IMG/VR virus record: IMGVR_UViG_3300004448_000968
Span: 1 to 26,246 of that record
DNA length: 26,246 nucleotides
Source of the DNA: a virus
Reading direction: 5' to 3' (one strand)
Below, piece after piece: positions 21,343 to 26,246 of this stretch (positions are counted from its first letter, which is position 1; each line of letters starts with the position of its first letter). The translations under genes and the position numbers were made by a program. The notes beneath the pieces are model-generated. The model made no database searches. It was given only the letters and a program-made list of their open reading frames with translations, and had not been told where the DNA came from.

Positions 21343-21488
21343 TCTGTCTCCAATTCACCTTTACGACAAGTTCTACAAACTTCTATTTTGTATTCTCGAC
21401 CATCGTAATCTTTTTCTGTTCTGTACAGAGGACCGTCATGTGATTCGTTCCCGCAGTTTAAACAATGTTGTATTTCTTTTGTAGTCAT
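21339..21488 (-). CDS. 49-residue zinc-ribbon protein
   Basis: A short open frame starting at the ATG at 21488 (MTTKEIQHCLNCGNESHDG) and ending with TGA at 21339-21341, overlapping the i-spanin ATG by 4 nt. Two CxxC pairs, C9/C12 and C38/C41 (VCRTCRK), separated by a charged linker (YRTEKDYDGREYKIE), make a compact zinc-ribbon. A GATAAATA late-type box lies 16-23 nt upstream. The coupled overlap, metal-site pattern and upstream element together support a real gene. Such small zinc-ribbon proteins often bind nucleic acid or partner proteins; its role here is unknown. Confidence 0.72.
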   Translation of the reverse strand: MTTKEIQHCLNCGNESHDGPLYRTEKDYDGREYKIEVCRTCRKGELETE

Positions 21489-21503
21489 AATATTATATGC
21501 TAC

Positions 21504-21511
21504 TATTTATC
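21504..21511 (-). promoter_or_regulatory. T4-type late promoter-like box
   Basis: Leftward GATAAATA, 16 nt before the ATG of the 49-residue zinc-ribbon gene, in the 37-nt gap after the M15 peptidase gene. It would drive the spanin pair and downstream genes late. Confidence 0.5.
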
Positions 21512-21525
21512 ATTGGAAAAATGGA

Positions 21526-21987
21526 TTATTCAATCAATCCAGGCTTGTAGACTGTTTTACCGTTTTCTTTCATGGCTGTGAGACTTTGTTTTCTGTTGCC
21601 TTCACCTATATAACTTACATGAACCCAACCCGAATCAGGTATGCCCGGAGTGTAAAATTCTAATATCAATTGATCGTAATCCAGTGTGTCTTCAATAAAC
21701 TTTGCCACTGTGTAATTAGATGTGCCTGGACATTCTATGTCCACTGCTTCACCTTTACAATGCTGTGACTTGCTGGATCCACCCACTGCTTCATTCAATG
21801 CTGGTCCTCTGTATCCAGAGTTAATAGTGGTTACACCAAATTTTTCTCTTACAGGCTGTACCACATTTTCAAATAGTGATTTTGCCTTTGCTAGATGTTC
21901 TTCTCCAGGTGTATTGTCCAATCCTCGTCTTGTTGCTGTTTGACTTTTGGTATATTCTTGTAATGTAAAATTTTTAGATAGTCTCAT
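21526..21987 (-). CDS. M15-family peptidase, probable endolysin
   Basis: A 153-aa zinc peptidase of the VanY/M15 group that cleaves peptidoglycan peptide bonds (D-Ala-type carboxypeptidase or L-Ala-D-Glu endopeptidase). The metal motif SxHxxGxAxD is present as SKSQHCKGEAVDIE (H76, D83) with the third ligand in WVHVSY (H123), and the family core TINSGYRGPALNEAVGG precedes it. No signal peptide, so export would need a holin. Its position immediately upstream of the spanin-like pair supports a lysis role; T4-like phages also carry virion-borne murein hydrolases, which remains the alternative. ATG at 21987 lies inside the end of the preceding gene (14-nt overlap). Confidence 0.88.
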   Translation of the reverse strand: MRLSKNFTLQEYTKSQTATRRGLDNTPGEEHLAKAKSLFENVVQPVREKFGVTTINSGYRGPALNEAVGGSSKSQHCKGEAVDIECPGTSNYTVAKFIEDTLDYDQLILEFYTPGIPDSGWVHVSYIGEGNRKQSLTAMKENGKTVYKPGLIE

Positions 21988-22699
21988 ATTTTTTTTCTAG
22001 TACCACGCAGTGACCTTTGTTTTCAAATACTAATTTGTTACCAAATTTGGTAATGTTGTAATCACCTACATACTTACTTAAGAATATGACTTCTGGGAAG
22101 GCTTCGATTTGGATTGATTCTTCTATACTTTCAATTATTTGTGTTTTGAATCCCATATCCACAAATTCAAATATTAAAGAATCAGCATATTTTTTGGTTA
22201 GAATCACAGTGTTGCCTTCCATGTACACTTCATCAATGTAACTGTCAGCAAAGAAGTTCTTGTAGTTCTCCATCTGAGTTTCAGTTGTTTTGATATCATA
22301 TGCACCTGGGTCTAACGGCAATTGTTCATTGATGCTAGATTCATCTGCTGAGTGACTTCTAAAGTTTTTGTAATATCTAAAACGTAAATCTTCTTGATTT
22401 GAAATCTTTTTTATGCCATCTAAAATTTCTATTATTTGATCTGGTGATTTTTTTGAACGTTCAAGTTCAACAAACACTCTATATTTTCCGTCTGATTGTT
22501 CACCTGATGTTTGATCAGCATCTAACACAAAGTCATATCCTGTTTCAATAAATTTTACTAAATCTCGTGCAGGTTGATCTCCTTTCACAGCAAAACTTAA
22601 TGTAACGATATCTGCATCATCTCCCATTTTTGATTTGTAAGAATCAATTTCAAAAACGTTATCGATGGTGTATTCTAAATCGTTCTGTCTTAAACCCAT
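21974..22699 (-). CDS. Conserved phage protein of unknown function
   Basis: A 241-aa soluble acidic protein. The N-terminal half (IDNVFEIDSYKSKMGDDADI, VTLSFAVKGDQPARDLVKFI, and YRVFVELERSKKSPDQIIEI) alternates strands and helices like a ferredoxin-like fold. The C-terminal half has repeated strand segments (YIDEVYMEGNTVILTKKYAD and GNKLVFENKGHCVVLEKKYE). No catalytic motif, signal peptide or membrane helix is visible. I have the impression that this gene and its neighbour at 22699-23211 occur together in marine T4-like phages near phoH, perhaps as structural or assembly proteins, but cannot name a role. It overlaps its neighbours by 1 and 14 nt. Confidence 0.7.
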   Translation of the reverse strand: MGLRQNDLEYTIDNVFEIDSYKSKMGDDADIVTLSFAVKGDQPARDLVKFIETGYDFVLDADQTSGEQSDGKYRVFVELERSKKSPDQIIEILDGIKKISNQEDLRFRYYKNFRSHSADESSINEQLPLDPGAYDIKTTETQMENYKNFFADSYIDEVYMEGNTVILTKKYADSLIFEFVDMGFKTQIIESIEESIQIEAFPEVIFLSKYVGDYNITKFGNKLVFENKGHCVVLEKKYETI

Positions 22700-23211
22700 T
22701 ATAAACCTTCTGGTGCAATTTCGTCTGCGGCTTCAACAGACTGACTGCCATCAACTATTTCTGCATTAGCAGGTTCTTTGTTGTATGCTTGTTCTACATC
22801 GTACCCACTGTATATCGTTCTGATTAAATCTTTAGGCATTCTGATTGTTACTAACCATATTGGCAATTGGTCTAACTTGCCTTTTTTAGTACCTGGTCTA
22901 AAATCACTTGATTGTAATACCTGTCTTGGGTACACATATACATCTTTTTTATAGAAAACTTTACAACCATAATCTGTAAGTCTTTTACCACCATCTGGAT
23001 CTGGCATGTCAGCTCTAGGCCACATAAACGTACAAGTCACAAAATGTCTTAAAATTTCAGGACCTTGTGCTAATTCACCATCTTGCCAATTGTCATAAAC
23101 GTATAGATTTAATTCGTCTAATACACGTTCAAAATCTTTAAGAATAGTGAATGCTGTGTCGTTATCGTACACATTTTCTATGGTTTTTATGACGTCTTTT
23201 ATGTCTTGCAT
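22699..23211 (-). CDS. Conserved phage protein of unknown function
   Basis: A 170-aa protein: a helical, acidic N-terminus (IKTIENVYDNDTAFTILKDF), a tryptophan-containing core (LYVYDNWQDGELAQGPEILR, then HFVTCTFMWPRADMPDPDGG), a basic strand region (CKVFYKKDVYVYPRQVLQSS) and an acidic Pro/Ala-rich tail. It looks like a complete single domain with no enzyme signature I can name. First gene of the leftward unit after the divergent region: ATG at 23211, 20 nt downstream of a GATAAATA box. The stop shares one base with the next ATG. Late expression and a structural or morphogenetic role are inferred. Confidence 0.7.
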   Translation of the reverse strand: MQDIKDVIKTIENVYDNDTAFTILKDFERVLDELNLYVYDNWQDGELAQGPEILRHFVTCTFMWPRADMPDPDGGKRLTDYGCKVFYKKDVYVYPRQVLQSSDFRPGTKKGKLDQLPIWLVTIRMPKDLIRTIYSGYDVEQAYNKEPANAEIVDGSQSVEAADEIAPEGL

Positions 23212-23231
23212 TAATAGATACCTTTTTTATG

Positions 23232-23239
23232 TATTTATC
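23232..23239 (-). promoter_or_regulatory. T4-type late promoter-like box, leftward unit
   Basis: Leftward GATAAATA, 20 nt before the ATG at 23211. It lies in the 126-nt divergent region between this unit and phoH. A rightward CGTAAATA (23284-23291) faces phoH in the same gap. Confidence 0.5.
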
Positions 23240-23337
23240 ATAAGGTTAAACTTATGTGAGCATTTATGTCTCCTGAAGTATACCGTAAATAATAATATGC
23301 AAACAATATGTTTTGCTCAATAAACAAAGGAGTGCTA

Positions 23338-24051
23338 ATGGGTAAAAAAACGTCCAGAAGACGCCAGAACAGGGCAAACGTCCTACCAATCAAACAATAC
23401 CTTCCAGAAAAACCACAAGATGTTAAGATTGTTCCTAGAACTGTTAATCAGGAATCTTACCTTCTTAAATTGTTAGATCCATCCAAAGACATTGTGTTTG
23501 GTGTAGGTCCAGCAGGTACTGGAAAGACAATGATTGCTGTTCAGGTGGCTATCCAAATGTTCAAAGAAAAACAAGTCAATAAGATAGTGGTAACACGTCC
23601 GGTGGTAAGTGTTGATGAAGACATAGGTTTCCTTCCAGGTAGTTTAGAGGAAAAGATGGCTCCATGGACTATACCTATATTTGATGTGTTTAAATTATAC
23701 TTTACCAAAGCAGACATACAAAATATGTTGTTTGAGGGTGTAATTGAAATATCTCCATTGGCTTTTATGCGTGGTAGAACTTTTCATAGTTGTTACATAG
23801 TAGCAGATGAAATGCAAAACGCCACTGCAAGTCAAATGAAGATGTTGTTAACGAGAATAGGCAGTCGAAGCAAATTAGCAGTAACTGGAGATCTCGCTCA
23901 GACAGATAGACCCAAAGACAATGGATTGTCTGACTTCATTGATAGACTTAATCAAAAGTCAAGTAGTTTAATTGATATAGTGAACTTTATTAAAAGTGAC
24001 GTTCAAAGGCACGAAGCAGTCAAAGAAGTTTTAAGTATTTACGGAGACTGA
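23338..24051 (+). CDS. phoH: PhoH-like ATPase
   Basis: A 237-aa P-loop ATPase of the PhoH family, the only rightward gene here. A basic N-terminus (MGKKTSRRRQNRANVLPIKQ) precedes Walker A VGPAGTGKT, the family segments VTRPVVSVDEDIGFLPGSLE and APWTIPIFD, Walker B IVADEMQNATASQMKMLLTR, and the sensor-like VTGDLAQTD. PhoH is widespread in marine phages; a helicase-like role on RNA/DNA and a link to phosphate stress have been proposed but not settled. I choose the ATG at 23338, with AAAGGAG 5 nt upstream, over an ATG at 23308 that lacks such a site. Its 3' end overlaps the convergent parvulin gene by 13 nt. It may form its own transcription unit. Confidence 0.92.
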   Translation: MGKKTSRRRQNRANVLPIKQYLPEKPQDVKIVPRTVNQESYLLKLLDPSKDIVFGVGPAGTGKTMIAVQVAIQMFKEKQVNKIVVTRPVVSVDEDIGFLPGSLEEKMAPWTIPIFDVFKLYFTKADIQNMLFEGVIEISPLAFMRGRTFHSCYIVADEMQNATASQMKMLLTRIGSRSKLAVTGDLAQTDRPKDNGLSDFIDRLNQKSSSLIDIVNFIKSDVQRHEAVKEVLSIYGD

Positions 24052-24380
24052 TTTATAGTAACATCTTGATTTCTACGAATAATGTGGAAACCAAATGCTG
24101 TACAACAAATACCACTGGACTCGCCAGGCTGTAATCCGTCTAGGTAAATCATAAAATCTTTATCCATTTGTTCACGTTTTATTTTTCCTAGATCACCACC
24201 ATTGGCTTTTCCGCTTGGGCAATCGCTATACATTTTTGCGGCTTGCTCGAATGTTAATTCGCTGTCTAACATCTTTTTTTGAATATCAGCAATTAAAAAT
24301 AATGCTTCTTCCCTTGATACATTTCGTTGACTTCTTGTTGCATCTTCGTGTGCTATTAATATGTGACTACATCTACTCAT
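24039..24380 (-). CDS. Parvulin-type peptidyl-prolyl isomerase
   Basis: A 113-aa single-domain PpiC-like rotamase that accelerates cis/trans isomerisation before proline. The fold is readable from CSHILIA at the N-terminus, an insert helix (SREEALFLIADIQKKML), the hallmark FEQAAKMYSDCPSGKANGGD followed by LG, and the closing ESSGICCTAFGFHIIRR (FGFHII matches the parvulin active-site strand). No signal peptide or membrane anchor, so cytoplasmic. The ATG at 24380 lies within the end of thyX (8-nt overlap), suggesting co-translation. It converges with phoH, the two stop codons lying 13 nt inside each other. Prolyl isomerases are unusual in phages; folding of phage virion proteins is a possible role. 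Confidence 0.87.
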   Translation of the reverse strand: MSRCSHILIAHEDATRSQRNVSREEALFLIADIQKKMLDSELTFEQAAKMYSDCPSGKANGGDLGKIKREQMDKDFMIYLDGLQPGESSGICCTAFGFHIIRRNQDVTINQSP

Positions 24381-25002
24381 TTTTTAAATACTTCCAACTT
24401 GCTGGAAACTCCTCTTTACAAATATTATGTATTCTATCTGCTACATCACGTGTTTCTTCCTGAGTATCTTTAGCACAACGTAGGTTGCAAACTCTAGCAA
24501 ACGCATATAGTGTGCCTGACCAATACCATTCGGTCATCATATTTTGTGGTAAAACCATACGTGCTTGTTCTGGTGCTACACCTTTTTGTATCAATGCATT
24601 GTATAAAATTAGACAACTTTCCATTGTTGTTTCCATCATATGTTTCATTGTGGGATCTAATTCAATTTCACCAGCACTGCCTTGTTTAGAATTTTGTGGT
24701 CTACCTCTCCATGTTTTTGTGCTGTATAATTCAGGCGGAAAGTCAACATATCGTCTTGATACTTCATTCCATACTAAACCAACTTGATGTTTCACAAGTT
24801 GTCTTGCTACAAATATTGGTGCTTTAATTCTAAATTGTAATGATGCATGAGCAAAAGGAGACCAGTGATTGTGTTCAGCAAGATACTTTATTAATTTTTC
24901 ATCTGATGCTTCAAATGTTTCTTTGTTTTTACTGTAACTTACTCTTGCGGCATTCACCACAGATAAGTCTGTACCCATTTTGTCTACTAGTTCTACGATC
25001 AT
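24373..25002 (-). CDS. thyX: Flavin-dependent thymidylate synthase
   Basis: Makes dTMP from dUMP using methylene-THF, FAD and a reductant. The 209 aa follow the family: [12 protein letters not shown] near the N-terminus, [20 protein letters not shown], the dUMP/FAD signature region [20 protein letters not shown], and the C-terminal [20 protein letters not shown] with [20 protein letters not shown]. The RHRx7S motif appears as KHQ followed by eight residues and S, with both Arg replaced; similar variants exist in phage enzymes as I recall them. Its ATG overlaps the ferredoxin stop by 4 nt (ATGA), so the two are translationally coupled. It would help supply thymidine for AT-rich phage DNA independently of ThyA. 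Confidence 0.94.
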   Translation of the reverse strand: MIVELVDKMGTDLSVVNAARVSYSKNKETFEASDEKLIKYLAEHNHWSPFAHASLQFRIKAPIFVARQLVKHQVGLVWNEVSRRYVDFPPELYSTKTWRGRPQNSKQGSAGEIELDPTMKHMMETTMESCLILYNALIQKGVAPEQARMVLPQNMMTEWYWSGTLYAFARVCNLRCAKDTQEETRDVADRIHNICKEEFPASWKYLKNE

Positions 25003-25322
25003 TTGTCTTTAAAATATTTCTTTAATTTGTCTGCTTCGCCTGAATGTTTTTCATAGCCTGGCATAGGCTCTTTCTGTGTGTCTAACACTTGCCATGCTTC
25101 TGCCCATTGTCTATTAAATTTTACCCAACCTTCTGCCTCAGGATCTGTGTCTGCTTTAATGGCATCTTCGGGACATTCGGGCTCACACACACCACAGTCT
25201 ATACATTCATCAGGATTAATAACCAGCATGTTTTCGCCCTCATAGAAGCAATCTACAGGGCAAACTGACACACAGGTAGTGTGTTTACACAAGATACATT
25301 TATCATTAACTATATACGTCAT
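24999..25322 (-). CDS. fdxA: 7Fe (3Fe-4S/4Fe-4S) ferredoxin, FdxA type
   Basis: A 107-aa low-potential electron carrier. The N-terminal cluster motif is [17 protein letters not shown] (C9, C12, C17, C21, C25) and the second is [16 protein letters not shown], the spacing of Azotobacter FdI/FdxA-type seven-iron ferredoxins, in which one C-x2-C cysteine is not a ligand of the 3Fe cluster. The C-terminal ~50-residue helical extension ([20 protein letters not shown] and the DKLKKYF end) is also typical. I start at the ATG at 25322, which forms a TAATG overlap with the preceding stop; an extension to 25340 would only re-read the neighbour. It is coupled to thyX (4-nt overlap). Partner enzyme unknown. 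Confidence 0.93.
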   Translation of the reverse strand: MTYIVNDKCILCKHTTCVSVCPVDCFYEGENMLVINPDECIDCGVCEPECPEDAIKADTDPEAEGWVKFNRQWAEAWQVLDTQKEPMPGYEKHSGEADKLKKYFKDK

Positions 25323-25567
25323 TATGCTATCCAGTTCCACACACCTCTGATTGCTAATAGCAAATACATCAATTCCATTAATGCTCTTGGTGTGTCTTTA
25401 TCTTTAATTCCCATTCTTACCCATATTGTGCAACTGAAACAGGCAATTGCCCAACCTATCCATTGTATTTCAGTGTTACCACTGCTTAACAAAAAGGCAC
25501 TCATCATTGCCAATATAAATCCTAACCATCTCCAACCATCGATATTGTGGTAGTACCGGATCTTCAT
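25322..25567 (-). CDS. Small three-helix membrane protein
   Basis: An 81-aa membrane protein beginning [20 protein letters not shown], with hydrophobic segments at about 14-31, 36-53 and 62-79 ([18 protein letters not shown]). Loops carry NTEIQW and the charged [12 protein letters not shown]. The three-helix layout with a charged P-x-A-L loop before helix 3 resembles PnuC/SemiSWEET-like half-transporters and the small proteins at 3297-3536 and 5510-5806 here, but no substrate motif is seen. ATG at 25567, 1 nt after the gp44 stop; the stop shares one base with the ferredoxin ATG. Conserved tight coupling to ferredoxin and thyX suggests stable inheritance as a unit; function unknown. Confidence 0.75.
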   Translation of the reverse strand: MKIRYYHNIDGWRWLGFILAMMSAFLLSSGNTEIQWIGWAIACFSCTIWVRMGIKDKDTPRALMELMYLLLAIRGVWNWIA

Positions 25568-25568
25568 T

Positions 25569-26246
25569 TTAAATATTTTGTAGTTTAATCATTGTAGCCG
25601 CCAAATTTATCTCAGGATCAGCCACCAATGTGTGATCTACTAATCCTTGTTTAATGACCAATATTGCTTTTTCTTGACGTGCTTCGTCACCGAACAATGT
25701 AATATTATCATACAACCATTTGTAAATGTCTTCAATCTCATCTGGACGTGCTTGACTACACACTAGTTTTCTTGCTTCAGTGATCTTGCCTGCTTTGAAC
25801 AATTCAGTCATTTCTAATTTATAATCTGCTTCGCCTTTGTCTGCATTAGCAGGAGCAATCAATATGCCTTCTTGCGAATTCATTTGCACAGTATTAATAC
25901 ATTTTCTTAAATCAGGATATGTTGCTTTAACATATGTGTCTAATATATCTAAGTCTGGAGTTACTCCTTCGTCCATCAAAATTTTAGCAACTCTTGTGGT
26001 AAATTCTGTTTGATCGATACGTTCAATGTGAAAGCCTTGACATCTTGAATGTAGTGCTGGAATAATTCTGTTTGGATAGTTACAAGTTAAAATAAATCTA
26101 CTTGTTGTGTGATACTCTTCCATCACTCCACGCAGTGCCGCTTGTGCGTTTGGACTTAAATAATCTGCTTCATCTAGCAGTACAATTTTAAAGTCACCAA
26201 ATGGAATCATTTGTACAAAATTAATAATTGTGTTTCTTATATCGTC
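25569..26246 (-). CDS. 44: Sliding-clamp loader large subunit gp44-like (5' end outside window)
   Basis: C-terminal 225 residues of an AAA+ clamp-loader subunit matching T4 gp44, which loads the gp45 clamp onto primed DNA with gp62. The window's last 36 bases are in frame and continue the gene past the right edge, so the Walker A region lies outside. Visible are Walker B IVLLDEADYLSPNAQAALRG, the conserved RFILTCNYPNRIIPALHSRC (SRC arginine-finger motif), the lid helices (FTTRVAKILMDEGVTPDLDI and ATYPDLRKCINTVQ) and a C-terminal helical collar. Reading frame is intact to the stop at 25569. Next to gene 43 as a core replication gene it anchors the T4-like assignment. Confidence 0.92.
   Translation of the reverse strand, partial: DDIRNTIINFVQMIPFGDFKIVLLDEADYLSPNAQAALRGVMEEYHTTSRFILTCNYPNRIIPALHSRCQGFHIERIDQTEFTTRVAKILMDEGVTPDLDILDTYVKATYPDLRKCINTVQMNSQEGILIAPANADKGEADYKLEMTELFKAGKITEARKLVCSQARPDEIEDIYKWLYDNITLFGDEARQEKAILVIKQGLVDHTLVADPEINLAATMIKLQNI

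Noticed and set aside
23308-23337. Alternative upstream ATG for phoH
   Set aside because: It has no ribosome-binding site, whereas the ATG at 23338 has AAAGGAG at ideal spacing and yields the basic N-terminus expected for phage PhoH.
1-26246. CRISPR arrays, tRNAs, insertion sequences, integrase or attachment sites
   Set aside because: No spaced direct repeats, cloverleaf-like gaps, transposase or integrase motifs were seen, and gaps between genes are too short to hold such elements. Short divergent repeats were not searched exhaustively.

Overview
The window is a segment of a T4-like (Straboviridae-type) myovirus genome, most likely a marine phage. Evidence for the T4 lineage is a family B DNA polymerase with exonuclease domain (gp43), the 3' end of the clamp-loader large subunit (gp44), a DexA-type exonuclease and a DsbA-like small DNA-binding protein. 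PhoH, ThyX, peptide deformylase, a ClpA-type ATPase and redox enzymes are the kind of accessory genes carried by marine T4-like phages. The DNA is clearly AT-rich. A SAR11 (Pelagibacter-type) host is my best guess from composition and gene set, but the window does not prove it.

Layout: almost everything is transcribed leftward (minus strand). Genes are packed with 1-nt (TAATG) or 4-nt (ATGA) stop/start overlaps, and no gap without a gene exceeds about 130 bases. Read in the direction of transcription from the right edge: gp44 (5' end cut by the window), a small membrane protein, a 7Fe ferredoxin, thyX and a parvulin. The parvulin converges on phoH, the only rightward gene. Left of the divergent phoH promoter region are two conserved proteins of unknown role, followed by a lysis/envelope block: an M15 endolysin-like peptidase, a 49-aa zinc-ribbon protein, an i-spanin/o-spanin pair, a membrane coiled-coil protein, a small exported protein, an Ala/Gly repeat protein, a thermonuclease-like nuclease, a DUF1353 protein and a holin-like protein.

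Next comes a proteostasis cassette, dnaJ-def-clpA, behind two tandem sigma70-type promoters. It is followed (14.1 to 7.3 kb) by a cluster of probable virion or head-internal proteins. Several of these start with a short motif resembling the capsid-targeting sequence of T4 internal proteins. Two are enzymes (a nucleotidyltransferase and a 5'-nucleotidase-like HAD phosphatase) and one is a 782-residue modular protein with recurring TED-type linkers. The left part holds a conserved unknown, rubrerythrin behind a near-consensus sigma70 promoter, the dsbA-like gene, a small membrane protein, a HAD phosphatase, a peroxiredoxin, GMP reductase, another small membrane protein, gene 43 and the exonuclease.

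Together the genes cover replication (43, 44, dexA), nucleotide supply (thyX, guaC, nucleotidase), peroxide defence and electron transfer (rubrerythrin, peroxiredoxin, ferredoxin), protein processing (DnaJ, ClpA, deformylase, parvulin), lysis and head content. The main points of interest are an 8-bp hairpin abutting the gene 43 ribosome-binding site (a candidate autogenous operator), the set of probable packaged enzymes and the polyprotein-like head protein, and the early chaperone/unfoldase cassette whose ClpA keeps a plausible ClpP-docking tripeptide. All assignments come from reading the sequence and from memory of the families; no database search was run.
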